A stretch of 64,000 nt of DNA from Streptosporangium brasiliense (GTDB lineage: Bacteria > Actinomycetota > Actinomycetes > Streptosporangiales > Streptosporangiaceae): contig NZ_JAUSRB010000002.1 in NCBI RefSeq assembly GCF_030811595.1, positions 7,006,001-7,070,000 on the forward strand. The letters run 5' to 3'. The translations under genes were made by a program, and so were the position numbers. This document shows, in pieces, positions 42,799 through 51,461 of this stretch (the stretch's first letter is position 1; every line of letters begins with the position of its first letter). The notes beneath the pieces are model-generated. The model was given only the letters and a program-made list of their open reading frames with translations, was not told the origin of the DNA and did no database searches.

Positions 42799-44325
42799 TC
42801 ACCGAGAGGGCGCGGCGGCTGACGGCTGCTCCAGCCCGCCCTGGTGATGCATGAACCGCGCTTCCGGGAAGCGGCCCGACGGCCCTTCGAGCAGTGACGG
42901 TGACTGTCCCTTGAGATGCTTGCCGAAGAACGCGAGCGAGTAGGCGTTGATGATGTCGTGTGCTCGCTGAGCGTCGATCGTCCCGTTCAGGCCAAGCTGC
43001 GGTGTGACCGGTGACCAGACCGGGACGTCGGTGAAGTCGACGTGGAACAACCCAGGGACCTCCACGTAATAGCCGGCGCCCGACAGGCGCTGGTACACGT
43101 CGGTCATGGTCTCGATGGTCTCGGAGATCTCCTTCTCCGGCCAGCCGCCGCTGCGCTCCCGTTCGAGACGGAAGGTGTCGGTATCGCGGGTCATGAACAT
43201 GACTGGCTGCTGCAAGCCCGCCCTGACGACGTGGGCCGTCATTTGAACGTCCATGATGAAGCACGCCTTGAGGCGCTGGTCGTTCGCGCACGCCTCGGCA
43301 CCGGTCGCGCCGCCCCACGAGATCCCGAAGACGCCGGCGCGCTCGAGGTCGAGGCGGCCGGTCAGGATGCCGTCGGGGTCGGCTCCGTTCAGCCCCGCGA
43401 GCCGGTCGAGCGCGAAGCTGACGTCCTGCGCGAAGTACGGGATGATGCCGTCGGGAAGCGCCTTCCCCTGGAGTGTCGGCGCGTCGGGCCGCGGCGTCCA
43501 GCTCTGGCTGATCAGCGGATAGATCTTGTCCCTGGGCCACCCCGGGATCTCCCGCCCGTCGGGGAAGCGTGTCATGGCGGCGGCGCCCGGCTGGTCGAGC
43601 CCGACGACCACGTAACCGTGCGAGACCAGCTCCTGGATCTGGAAGGTGCTCGCGGCGCGGAACCCGCCGAGCCCGGTGAGGGAGATGAGCACCGGGTAGC
43701 GGGGGCGGTCGACCGCCATCCGAGCGGACGTGACGGCGTTGGTGGTCACGTACCTGAGCTGGCTGAAGACGGGCTCCGGGAAGCCGGCCAGGCGCGCCAT
43801 CGCCGACGTCACCGCCTCGGCGTCTTGGATGTAGGGGGTGCGCGGCGCCGACGGCTGAGGCTCGGCGGGATACCAGACCTGCGCCATGAGTTCCCGGTGA
43901 TCATCGGGGGCGTCGGTGAACAGCTCCGGACGGCCTGCGTCCACCCAGTGGTAGGTCGTAGTGCCGATCGCATACGGTCCGGTCGGCTCGGGGAAACGGA
44001 ATACGGGCATCACCGTCGCCAGGAGGATGGAGACGAGGGCCGCCAGCGCACCCAGTCCGGCGGCTGAGCCGGCGACCAGTCGGTTGACGTGCACGGCGCT
44101 CGGCCGGACGACGCCGGTCAGCCAGGTCAGGAAGAGGATCGCGGTCAGCGCGTAGGCAGGGGCCAGCTGCCAGCGCGGGCCTTCGACGAGGAGCTGCGCT
44201 GCCGCCAGGAGCAGCGCGGCGGGCACCACGGAGCCTGGCCGGCGCAGCGCGCGTAGCCGGGGGATCGCCACGATCGCGAGCCCCAGCAGGTTGGCGGCCG
44301 ACAGCAGGATCTCCAGGGGTCTCAT
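42799..44325 (-). CDS. Membrane-anchored alpha/beta hydrolase (PAF-acetylhydrolase-like)
   Basis: 508 residues. Four transmembrane helices occupy about 5-108, followed by an extracytoplasmic hydrolase domain: RYPVLISLTGLGGFRAAS, nucleophile Ser in FGISWGGATG, oxyanion and acid segments, and His in GLFHVDFTD. Related in layout to the secreted hydrolase at 55101. ATG overlaps the stop of the short upstream frame by one base (TGATG). The TetR dual operator lies about 310 bases upstream, so TetR probably controls it. Confidence 0.85.
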   Translation of the reverse strand: MRPLEILLSAANLLGLAIVAIPRLRALRRPGSVVPAALLLAAAQLLVEGPRWQLAPAYALTAILFLTWLTGVVRPSAVHVNRLVAGSAAGLGALAALVSILLATVMPVFRFPEPTGPYAIGTTTYHWVDAGRPELFTDAPDDHRELMAQVWYPAEPQPSAPRTPYIQDAEAVTSAMARLAGFPEPVFSQLRYVTTNAVTSARMAVDRPRYPVLISLTGLGGFRAASTFQIQELVSHGYVVVGLDQPGAAAMTRFPDGREIPGWPRDKIYPLISQSWTPRPDAPTLQGKALPDGIIPYFAQDVSFALDRLAGLNGADPDGILTGRLDLERAGVFGISWGGATGAEACANDQRLKACFIMDVQMTAHVVRAGLQQPVMFMTRDTDTFRLERERSGGWPEKEISETIETMTDVYQRLSGAGYYVEVPGLFHVDFTDVPVWSPVTPQLGLNGTIDAQRAHDIINAYSLAFFGKHLKGQSPSLLEGPSGRFPEARFMHHQGGLEQPSAAAPSR

Positions 44326-44621
44326 CAGGTGCTCCTCAGGTTGTGGCTGCTGCCGACGGCCGTTCGGGCGAAGACCGGGTCGAGCCGGACCAGGTCGTCG
44401 GCGTCGGCGAGCTGCGGCTCAGGCAGCTTGGGCATGCGGGTCTCCTGTCTGTATGGGGGCGGGGGTGCTCGGCGCTCGGACGTCCATGCCACCGGGTAGC
44501 GGGTCCGCAGGGTGGGTGCGGTGAGGGCGTGCTGGATTGGGCCACCGACAGTGGACTGTCCGAGGGAGGAGGCGATGCTCGACCGAGACGGTGACCGCAG
44601 GCAGTTGGACATTGTGGTCAT
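44325..44621 (-). CDS. Small hypothetical ORF coupled to the alpha/beta hydrolase
   Basis: 98 codons from ATG 44621, preceded by GGAGGG, in the transcript controlled by the TetR operators. A second in-frame start, ATG 44435 with AGGAG six bases ahead, would give a 36-residue peptide (MPKLPEPQLADADDLVRLDP...). No family recognised and codon use is mixed. The stop overlaps the hydrolase ATG, which suggests translational coupling. Confidence 0.45.
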   Translation of the reverse strand: MTTMSNCLRSPSRSSIASSLGQSTVGGPIQHALTAPTLRTRYPVAWTSERRAPPPPYRQETRMPKLPEPQLADADDLVRLDPVFARTAVGSSHNLRST

Positions 44622-44635
44622 GACCGCTTCCCTCC

Positions 44636-44656
44636 GAAACCTACGTCGTAGGTTTC
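44636..44656. promoter_or_regulatory. TetR operator O1 (perfect palindrome)
   Basis: Arms GAAACCTACG and CGTAGGTTTC about a central T. Located between the TetR gene and the minus-strand hydrolase transcript; centre 44646. Shares CTAC-N3-GTAG with O2. Confidence 0.75.
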
Positions 44657-44669
44657 CATCTGCACGATA

Positions 44670-44688
44670 AATTCTACGGTGTAGATTT
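44670..44688. promoter_or_regulatory. TetR operator O2
   Basis: TCTAC-GGT-GTAGA inside an AT-rich flank; centre 44679, 33 bases (about three helical turns) from O1. Probably the autoregulatory site of the TetR gene starting at 44710. Confidence 0.65.
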
Positions 44689-44709
44689 GGCAAGAGGGAG
44701 GGAGTAGAC

Positions 44710-45357
44710 GTGGCCAGACGCACACAGGGCACGTCGGCGGGGCTCGATCGCGGGCGCATCGCGGCCGCCGCCGTCGTACTCGTCGACCGCGACGGCCTCG
44801 AGCGCTTCGGGATACGGCGGCTCGCGGAGGAGCTCGGGGTCGACCCGATGTCGATCTACCACCACATCAAGGGCAAAGCGGCGCTGCTGGACGCGATCTC
44901 CGAGGCCGTGCTCGCCGAGGTGGCGGCCGGCGCGGACGACACGCCCCGCGGCTGGGAAGAGATCACCCGCTGGACGGCGCACCGCTACCGGGAGATGGCC
45001 TACCGGCATCCCCGGGTGTTCCCGCTGCTGGCTACGCGCGCCCAGACCTCACCGGTGGCCCTCGCCGCCCTGGAACGACTGGTCACCGCGATGCGTGAGG
45101 CTGGGCTGCCCGACCAGGTGGTCGCGGACGCGCCGCTGATGCTGTTCGGCTTTCTCAACGGATATCTGCTGGCGGTCCTCAGCGGCGGGCCCGACGGGGT
45201 CGGTGACATGCCCGCGATCGACGCCACGGTGTACCCGACGATGGCCACCCTCACGCCCCTGCAGGCCGACTTCGGGTCTGTGGCGGAGTTCGACCGGATG
45301 CTCGACGCCGTACTCGGCGGGATCCGGAACCGGGCCGATCGACAGGGGACCCGCTGA
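44710..45357 (+). CDS. TetR-family regulator (TetR_C type)
   Basis: 215 residues from GTG 44710 with GGGAGGGAG ahead. Helix-turn-helix LERFGIRRLAEELGVDPMSI then YHHIKGKAALLD. The C-terminal ligand domain (WTAHRYREMAYRHPRVFPLL, FGFLNGYLLAV) resembles the tetracycline-repressor type. The twin operators upstream support repression of itself and of the divergent hydrolase operon. Confidence 0.92.
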   Translation: MARRTQGTSAGLDRGRIAAAAVVLVDRDGLERFGIRRLAEELGVDPMSIYHHIKGKAALLDAISEAVLAEVAAGADDTPRGWEEITRWTAHRYREMAYRHPRVFPLLATRAQTSPVALAALERLVTAMREAGLPDQVVADAPLMLFGFLNGYLLAVLSGGPDGVGDMPAIDATVYPTMATLTPLQADFGSVAEFDRMLDAVLGGIRNRADRQGTR

Positions 45358-45476
45358 GCGCGCGGACCACGGCGAACGCCCGCCGCGCTCTTCAGCCTCG
45401 GCTGCGCGCTCAGCTGCCGGCGACGCCTCACGTCATTGTGTCAGGAGCTCTTGGGGGCCGGTTGGGGCGGTGCTCG

Positions 45477-46676
45477 TCAAGGAAAACACACGCGCACGGT
45501 GAGGCCGCCCCTAGGGTTGGCCTCAGCGGTAACGGCGGCGCCGTGGGCTCGGGCGATGGAGGCGACGATGGACAGGCCGAGCCCGGCGCCCTCGCCCGCC
45601 GTGTGCCTACGTTCATGGAGGCGGCGGAACGGCTCGAAGAGCAGAGGGACCTCGTCGGCGGGCACGAGCGACCCGGTGTTGGCGACGGTGAGCGTACGGT
45701 CCGGGGCGGTGAGGGTGATCCGGACGATGCCGCCCCACTCGTTGTAGCGCAGGGCGTTGCCGAGCAGGTTGCGGACGAGGTGGGCGAGCAGCACCGGGTC
45801 GCCCTCGACGGTCGTCGGCGCGGCCGTGATCTCGACGGAGATGCCGCGCTCCCCCGCCTCGTCGGCGAGTTCGGCGGCCACGTTCGTTGCGGTCTTGTCC
45901 AGCGCGACCGGTTCGGGTCGCTCCAGTCCCTGGTCGGTGGCGGCGAGCAGCAGCAGCGACTCGATGAGGTGTTCGCTGTGGTCGGCGACCTCGATGAGCT
46001 TGCTGCGGATCCATCGCACCCGTTCGGGGTCCGTGTCGAGCAGGCCGATGTCGGCCGCCGCCCGCTGGACGGCGAGCGGGGTGCGCAGTTCGTGCGCGGC
46101 GTTGGCGGCGAACCTTCGCTGGGCGGTGACCAGTTGCTCGATCCGGTCCAGCATCTGGTCGAAGGTGTCGGCCAGTTCCTTCAGCTCGCCGGGCGGGCTC
46201 TTCAGGCCGATGCGCTGGTGGAGGTTCTCGCCGGAGAGCTTTCGGGCGGTGGCGGTGATCACGCCGACCGGGCGCAGCACGCGGCCCGCCATCCACCAGG
46301 CCAGCAACAGTGAGAATGCGGCGAAGACGGCGAGTGCGATGCCGGAGACGGTGAGCAGGCGGCTGAGTGTGGCGTCAGCGGCGGCGCCGACCATCTTGGT
46401 CTGGGCGTACTCACCGGCTTGGTCCGAGGGGATCAGGCTGCCGGGTTGGGGTTCGGATGTCGCGAGCGGGACGACCCGGATGCCCGGGCGCACGTCCGAG
46501 AAGGCGCTGCCGATGCGGTTGTCGAGCCCGTCCTGGACGAGGGAGTAGATGACCGTGACGAGCACGCACGCCGCGCCGAGCAGCAGGCTGCCGTACAGGA
46601 CGGTGAGGCGGGCGCGCTCAGTGGCGGGGCGCAGCCGGCGGAGCGCTTGCCATCCCCCGGTGCGGGTGCGGATCAC
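45477..46676 (-). CDS. Two-component sensor histidine kinase
   Basis: 399 residues from GTG 46676, selected for the GGAGGAAGG just ahead. Two transmembrane segments (about 25-46 and 108-130) enclose a sensor loop of about 60 residues. HAMP follows, then HisKA with His195 in FAANAAHELRTPL, N box LVRNLLGNALRYNE and G boxes EGAGLGLSIV. Complete. Downstream of its regulator on the same strand and divergent from the lipoprotein-efflux operon that it likely controls. Confidence 0.93.
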   Translation of the reverse strand: MIRTRTGGWQALRRLRPATERARLTVLYGSLLLGAACVLVTVIYSLVQDGLDNRIGSAFSDVRPGIRVVPLATSEPQPGSLIPSDQAGEYAQTKMVGAAADATLSRLLTVSGIALAVFAAFSLLLAWWMAGRVLRPVGVITATARKLSGENLHQRIGLKSPPGELKELADTFDQMLDRIEQLVTAQRRFAANAAHELRTPLAVQRAAADIGLLDTDPERVRWIRSKLIEVADHSEHLIESLLLLAATDQGLERPEPVALDKTATNVAAELADEAGERGISVEITAAPTTVEGDPVLLAHLVRNLLGNALRYNEWGGIVRITLTAPDRTLTVANTGSLVPADEVPLLFEPFRRLHERRHTAGEGAGLGLSIVASIARAHGAAVTAEANPRGGLTVRVCFP

Positions 46677-46702
46677 TTGCCTTCCTCCACCTCGGCCGGC
46701 GA

Positions 46703-47389
46703 TCACCCGCCGACCTTCGGCGCGGCCGGGGTGAGGGCGATGCGGTAACCGGCACCGGAGACGGTCTCCACGACCTGCGGATCGCCGAGTTTGGCCCGCA
46801 GCCGGCTGAGTGCGACCCGCACCGGGTTGGTGTTGTAACCCGCATGCTCCTCCCACACCTGCTCGATGAGGTCCTCGCCGCTGACCACCGCGCCGTCCGC
46901 CCGCATCAAGGTCTCCAGGACGGCGAACTCCTTGCGGGTGAGCATGAGCCTACGGCCGTGACGTTCTGCCTGGCGGCGTGCGGTGTCCAGGACGATTCCG
47001 GCCCGCTCGATGACCGGGGGGAGCGCCGGCCTGGCACGCCGGCCGAGCGCGAGGACCCTGGCCAGGAGCTCGTCGTAGGCGAACGGCTTGGTGAGGTAGT
47101 CGTCGGCGCCGAGGCCCAGGCCCGCGACCCGGTCGGGGATGGCGGTGGCGGCGGTGAGCATCAGGACGCGGGTGAGCAGGCCGTCGGCGACCAGTCGGCG
47201 GAGGACCTCGTCGCCGTGCAGGCCCGGCAGGTCGCGGTCGAGCACGAGTACGTCGTAATCACCGAGCTGCGCCTTGCGCAGCCCGCTGAAGCCGTCGAGG
47301 GCGACATCCACCGTGATCGCGTCACGGCGCAGACCCATGGCGATCATCTCGGCCAGGAACTCCTCGTCTTCCACCACCAGTACGCGCAT
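46703..47389 (-). CDS. OmpR-family response regulator
   Basis: 228 residues. Receiver 1-120 with Glu7/Asp8 acid pair, phosphoacceptor Asp51, the Thr switch in LTAAT and the Lys in LTKPFAYDEL. Winged helix 135-222 with recognition helix NPVRVALSRLRAKLG. All key residues present. Divergent from the lipoprotein operon; the 201-base gap holds TGTTTCG (47424) and CGAAACA (47494), an inverted pair that may bind it. Confidence 0.94.
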   Translation of the reverse strand: MRVLVVEDEEFLAEMIAMGLRRDAITVDVALDGFSGLRKAQLGDYDVLVLDRDLPGLHGDEVLRRLVADGLLTRVLMLTAATAIPDRVAGLGLGADDYLTKPFAYDELLARVLALGRRARPALPPVIERAGIVLDTARRQAERHGRRLMLTRKEFAVLETLMRADGAVVSGEDLIEQVWEEHAGYNTNPVRVALSRLRAKLGDPQVVETVSGAGYRIALTPAAPKVGG

Positions 47390-47590
47390 GCCTTATGTGT
47401 ACCCGAAGCGGACCTTTCGCCGTTGTTTCGCCGACCCGCGTGCCCGGGCCTGCAGTCGGCCCGCACCGGGGCTCGGGTCGGCTGTAAGAGAAACGAAACA
47501 GCCCCCTCTGCGACTCTCTCACCAGCCGCGATCACGTGGTACCGGCGCGGCGCCCGCCGCCGCGCACCCCTGTCCGCGAGGAGAAACACA

Positions 47591-48112
47591 ATGAGGAACC
47601 ACAGGCTCCCCCTGGTCCTGGCATCCGGTCTCGCCGCCCTGGCCATGCTCACCACCGCTTGCTCCCCGTCGTCCGGATCGGACGACGGAGCGAAGGAGAC
47701 GGTCACGACGGGCGGTAACGGAGCGGGCGACAGCGGAGCGGGCGACAGTGCGGCCGCCGACAAGGCGCAGGCCCTGCGTTCCTGCCTGCGCGGCAAGGGC
47801 ATGGACGTGCCCGACCTGAAGCCGGGCGCGAACCCGTACGCCGAGGTGCTCAACCAGCCCGCCGGAGTCTCTCCGGAGAAGTGGAAGCAGGCGCTCGACG
47901 AGTGTGGCAGCGGAGGCAGTGGGGGCCACAGCGACTCAGGCAGCCAGCAGTCGCTGGACCAGCAGGTCAAGATCGCGGAGTGTGTGCGCGCGAAGGGCTT
48001 CGACATGCCCGACCCCAAGGCGGGGCCGGACGGGGCGAACAGCGGTTTCAAGCTCCCGCAGGGGGCTGACCCGGAGAAGTTCATGAAGGCGCTGAACGAG
48101 TGCGCCGCATGA
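47591..48112 (+). CDS. Lipoprotein with two Cys-containing repeats
   Basis: 173 residues. Type II signal with lipobox LTTAC (Cys at about 24) followed by a Ser/Gly-rich linker. Two homologous repeats of about 45 residues follow: LRSCLRGKGMDVPDLKPG...EKWKQALDECG and IAECVRAKGFDMPDPKAG...EKFMKALNECA, each with a Cys pair at fixed spacing. Such proteins are found in front of ABC efflux operons in actinomycetes; role unknown, perhaps substrate capture or sensing. ATG follows GAGGAG, and the stop overlaps the adaptor start (ATGA). Confidence 0.85.
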   Translation: MRNHRLPLVLASGLAALAMLTTACSPSSGSDDGAKETVTTGGNGAGDSGAGDSAAADKAQALRSCLRGKGMDVPDLKPGANPYAEVLNQPAGVSPEKWKQALDECGSGGSGGHSDSGSQQSLDQQVKIAECVRAKGFDMPDPKAGPDGANSGFKLPQGADPEKFMKALNECAA

Positions 48113-49176
48113 GGGGCCGCACCATAGCCGTCACCGTGGCGGCGGTCGCGGCCGTGACGGGTGGCGGCTTCGCCGTCACGGGCCTGGTCGACCAGTCGGA
48201 CGCCAAGGGCTCCGGGCAGCAGCAGACCGAGCTGCCACCGGCCACCGCGCCGATCACCGAGGGCGACCTGGTCAGCAGCACCAGCGTGGACGGCACTCTG
48301 GGCTACAACAAGGAGAGCAAGGTCAACTCGGGTGCGGCCGGCACGGTGACCTGGATCAGTGCCGCCGGTGCCAAGATCAGGCGGGACGACCGGCTCTACG
48401 CCGTCGACGGCAAGAGCGTACGGCTGATGTATGGAACCGAGCCCATGTACCGGTCGCTCAGGAGCGGGAACTCGGGCAACGACGTCCGGCAGCTGAAGCG
48501 GAACCTGCGGGCGCTCGGGTACGGCAGCGGCCTCGTCGCCGACAACAAGTTCACGCCCGGCACGGCCGACGCGGTCAAGCGGTGGCAGCGGGCGCACGGG
48601 CTGGAGGAGACCGGCGAGACCGGTCCCGACCAGATCGCGTTCGCGCCCGGTGCGGTGCGGGTGCAGAGCGCGAACGCGGCGGTCGGCGACCGGACCGCGC
48701 TCGGGCAGAGGTTGCTCACCACCACCGGCTCGGGCCGGGTCGTACGGTTGCAGGTGAAGGTGGCGCAGGCGGCGCTGGCCAAGGTCGGCAAGAAAGTGCA
48801 GGTGCAGTTGCCTGACGGGACCAGGACACGCGGCACCGTCTCCTCGGTCGGGTCCACCGCGAAGTCCGGCGACGACCCCAACGACAAGACCCCCCGGATC
48901 GCCGTCGTGGTCACGTTCGGTGACCCCGGCAAGGTCAAGGGCTTCGACAAGTCGCCCGCCACTGTGCGGCTCAAGGGCGAGACCCGCAAGAACGTGCTGA
49001 GTGTGCCGGTCGGGGCGCTGCTCGCGCTGGACGACGGTTCGTTCGGGGTGCAGGTCGTCGAGAACGGCAAGGCCCGCGAGGTGAAGGTGAAGCTCGGCAT
49101 GTTCGCGCAGGGCCGGGTGGAGATCTCCGGCGACGGGCTGCGGGGCGGCATGCGGGTCGGGGTGCCGTCGACATGA
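48109..49176 (+). CDS. Membrane-fusion (adaptor) protein with peptidoglycan-binding domain
   Basis: 355 residues. N-terminal membrane anchor (about 4-26), lipoyl/barrel-like segments (GAAGTVTWISAAGAKIRRDD), and a peptidoglycan-binding domain 1 insert at about 115-165 (NDVRQLKRNLRALGYG, FTPGTADAVKRWQRAHGL). A beta-barrel and membrane-proximal domain follow (VQVQLPDGTRTRGTVSSVGS, NVLSVPVGALLALDDG, DGLRGGMRVGV). It is the Gram-positive counterpart of MacA, linking an ABC pump to the cell wall. Overlaps genes on both sides. Confidence 0.88.
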   Translation: MRGRTIAVTVAAVAAVTGGGFAVTGLVDQSDAKGSGQQQTELPPATAPITEGDLVSSTSVDGTLGYNKESKVNSGAAGTVTWISAAGAKIRRDDRLYAVDGKSVRLMYGTEPMYRSLRSGNSGNDVRQLKRNLRALGYGSGLVADNKFTPGTADAVKRWQRAHGLEETGETGPDQIAFAPGAVRVQSANAAVGDRTALGQRLLTTTGSGRVVRLQVKVAQAALAKVGKKVQVQLPDGTRTRGTVSSVGSTAKSGDDPNDKTPRIAVVVTFGDPGKVKGFDKSPATVRLKGETRKNVLSVPVGALLALDDGSFGVQVVENGKAREVKVKLGMFAQGRVEISGDGLRGGMRVGVPST

Positions 49177-49904
49177 GCACGGCCATCCGAACCGCGCCGC
49201 CGGTGGTCGAACTCTCCGCCGTCACCAAGGAGTACCCGGGCGGCGTCACCGCGCTGCGCGGGGTGAACCTGACCATCGAGCGGGGTGAACTCCTCGCGAT
49301 CGTCGGGCCCTCGGGGTCGGGCAAGTCCACGCTGCTCCACATCGTCGGCACCCTCGACCTGCCGACGGCCGGGTCCGTGCGGATCGCGGGGTACGACGCG
49401 GCTGCGCTCAGCGACCGCAAGCTCTCCGCGCTGCGGGCCCAGCACATCGGGTTCGTCTTCCAGGCGTTCCACCTGGTGCCAGGCATGAGCGCCCAGGACA
49501 ACGTGGCCGAAGGGCTGCTGTACTCCGGGCTGCCGCGCGCCGAACGCCGCAAGAGGGCGGGCGAGGCACTCGAACGGGTGGGGCTCGGCGAGCGGTTGAA
49601 GCACCGGCCTCACGAACTGTCCGGCGGGCAGAAGCAGCGGGTCGCCATCGCAAGGGCGGTTGTCGGCGAGCCCGATCTGCTGCTCGCGGACGAGCCGACG
49701 GGCGCGCTCGACTCGGCGTCCGGCGAGGCCGTCATGGAGCTGCTCCATGAACTCAACAAGGAGGGCGCCACCATCGCTGTCATCACTCACGACACGGAGA
49801 TCGCCGAGATGCTGCCCCGCCGGGTCAGGATCCGCGACGGCCTGGTCGTCGAGGACGCCGGCAACCCCGTGGTGGCTTCCCTCTTGAGGGAGGACGCCCG
49901 GTGA
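49173..49904 (+). CDS. ABC transporter ATP-binding protein, MacB/LolD type
   Basis: 243 residues. Walker A GPSGSGKST (45-53), Q-loop FVFQAFHLVPGMSAQDNV, signature LSGGQKQRVAIARA, Walker B LLLADEPTGALDS and H-loop His in VITHD. The LolD/MacB subtype is recognisable by EYPGGVTALRGVNL. ATG overlaps the adaptor stop; its own stop overlaps the permease GTG. Energises the permease that follows. Confidence 0.96.
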   Translation: MSTAIRTAPPVVELSAVTKEYPGGVTALRGVNLTIERGELLAIVGPSGSGKSTLLHIVGTLDLPTAGSVRIAGYDAAALSDRKLSALRAQHIGFVFQAFHLVPGMSAQDNVAEGLLYSGLPRAERRKRAGEALERVGLGERLKHRPHELSGGQKQRVAIARAVVGEPDLLLADEPTGALDSASGEAVMELLHELNKEGATIAVITHDTEIAEMLPRRVRIRDGLVVEDAGNPVVASLLREDAR

Positions 49905-51106
49905 GCGGGCGGCGGCCGGCCCTGAAGCCGGCCAGGCTGACACCCCGGGACGTGCTGCACACCGGCTCGGCCGGGATGCGGAACCGCCCGATGCGGGTGG
50001 TGCTGTCTGCCTTGGGCATCGCGATCGGCATCGCCACGATGATCGCGGTGGTGGGAATCTCCGCGTCCAGCAAGGAGCAGCTTCTCCAGGAACTCGACAG
50101 GTTGGGTACCAACATGCTCGTCATCACCCCGGGCGAGGATCTCCTGACAGGGAAGAAAGTACCGCTGGCCGAGGACGCGGCGGGCCGGGTGGCGCGGATC
50201 GACGGTGTGGAACATGTCGGCGCCACCGGTCAGCTCCCCTTCTCCGTAAGGCGTTCGGACAAGATCTCCGGCGACATCACCGGCGGTATCGCGGTCCAGG
50301 CCGCGAGCGGGGACCTGCTCACCACCCTGCGGGCTCGCATGATGAGCGGCACCTGGCTGAACGGCGCCACCGGCAAGTACCCGTCCGTCGTCCTGGGCGA
50401 TGTGGCCGCCAAGCGCCTCGGCATCACTGCGGCCGGCCAGCAGGTCTACATCAACGGGCAGTACTTCACCGTGCTCGGCATCATCGGCCCGTTGCCGCTG
50501 GCCCCCGACATCGCCCGCTCCGCGCTGGTCGGCTGGGACGTGGCCCGCTCCCAACTCGGCTTCGACGGCCACCCCACGACCGTCTACGAGCGCTCTGCCG
50601 ACGTGAGGGTCGACGCCGTCCACGCCCTGATCCCGCGCTCGGTCGACCCGCAGACCCCGCACAATGTCAACGTCAGCGACCCCTCGTCCGGACTCCAGGC
50701 CAAGGCCGCCGTGGAGGGAGCCTTCAGCAACCTGCTGCCCGGCCTTGGAGGAGTGGCACTCCTGGTGGGCGGCGTGGGTGTCGCCAACACCATGATCATC
50801 TCGGTTCTCGAGCGTCGTTACGAGATCGGGCTCAGGCGCTCGATCGGCGCCACCCGCGGCCAGATAAGGAGCCAGTTCATCACCGAGTCGCTGCTGCTGT
50901 CCGGGCTCGGCGGCGCCGCCGGCATCGTCCTGGGTGCCGCCGCCACCGGCGTCTACGCGGCGAGCAGTGGCATCCCCTGGGTGATCCCGCTGTGGGCGGT
51001 CGGCGGGGGCTTGGCCGCCACGCTGGTCATCGGCACGGTCGCCGGCCTCTATCCCGCGGTCCGCGCTTCCCGCCTCTCCCCCACCCTGGCGCTGCACGCG
51101 AGCTGA
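49901..51106 (+). CDS. ABC transporter permease, MacB/FtsX type
   Basis: 401 residues from GTG 49901. One helix (about 25-45, VVLSALGIAIGIATMIAVVG), a MacB_PCD periplasmic-side domain (about 50-265), then FtsX domain helices at about 280-305, 325-355 and 365-392 with the conserved VLERRYEIGLRRSIGATRGQ. Together with the lipoprotein, adaptor and ATPase it forms a tripartite-like export system for a peptide or antibiotic. Confidence 0.93.
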   Translation: MSGRRPALKPARLTPRDVLHTGSAGMRNRPMRVVLSALGIAIGIATMIAVVGISASSKEQLLQELDRLGTNMLVITPGEDLLTGKKVPLAEDAAGRVARIDGVEHVGATGQLPFSVRRSDKISGDITGGIAVQAASGDLLTTLRARMMSGTWLNGATGKYPSVVLGDVAAKRLGITAAGQQVYINGQYFTVLGIIGPLPLAPDIARSALVGWDVARSQLGFDGHPTTVYERSADVRVDAVHALIPRSVDPQTPHNVNVSDPSSGLQAKAAVEGAFSNLLPGLGGVALLVGGVGVANTMIISVLERRYEIGLRRSIGATRGQIRSQFITESLLLSGLGGAAGIVLGAAATGVYAASSGIPWVIPLWAVGGGLAATLVIGTVAGLYPAVRASRLSPTLALHAS

Positions 51107-51134
51107 CAGGCCGCGCCCTGAAGTGTCCGCGCGT

Positions 51135-51401
51135 ATCCCCTCCAAAGCCCGCGTACGCGCGGTCCCTGCGGGCCGGCAGTGCCTGGAGCCCTGCTTCGGT
51201 CCGGGTCTTGCGCCGGCGCTGGACCGAGCGCACGCTGACCCGTAGCCGTTTGGCGATCACGGGATTGGGCTGTCGTCGGGCGGACAGTTCCGCTGCCTGT
51301 AGGCGGAGCTGTCCGCGAAAGGTCCGGCGTTCGGCAAAGGTCCGGCGTTCGGCAAAGGTCCGGCGTTCGGCGGTCAGGCCACCGCCTTGCGCGTACTGCA
51401 T
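51135..51401 (-). pseudogene. IS630-type transposase N-terminal fragment with triplet repeat
   Basis: MQYAQGGGLTAE, three RRTFAE-like units, then LRLQAAELSARRQPNPVIAK and RLRVSVRSVQRRRKTRTEAG: the helix-turn-helix region of a winged-helix IS630-group transposase. Homology ends after about 80 residues; no catalytic part. It lies immediately after the permease gene. Confidence 0.72.
51318..51371. repeat. 18-bp tandem repeat, three perfect copies
   Basis: AAAGGTCCGGCGTTCGGC at 51318, 51336 and 51354. In the transposase fragment it encodes six-residue repeats on the minus strand and keeps frame. Confidence 0.95.
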
Positions 51402-51461
51402 GAATCCGACATATCCGGCGCCCTGTCGTCGTCAGCCCTCGACGGCACCACACCTACAAGC

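Noticed and set aside
44325-44435. RiPP precursor peptide
   Set aside because: No modifying enzyme, protease or transporter of a RiPP system nearby, and no core-peptide pattern beyond good translation signals.
51318-51371. CRISPR or iteron array
   Set aside because: Three adjacent 18-mers with no spacers, in frame within a transposase remnant.
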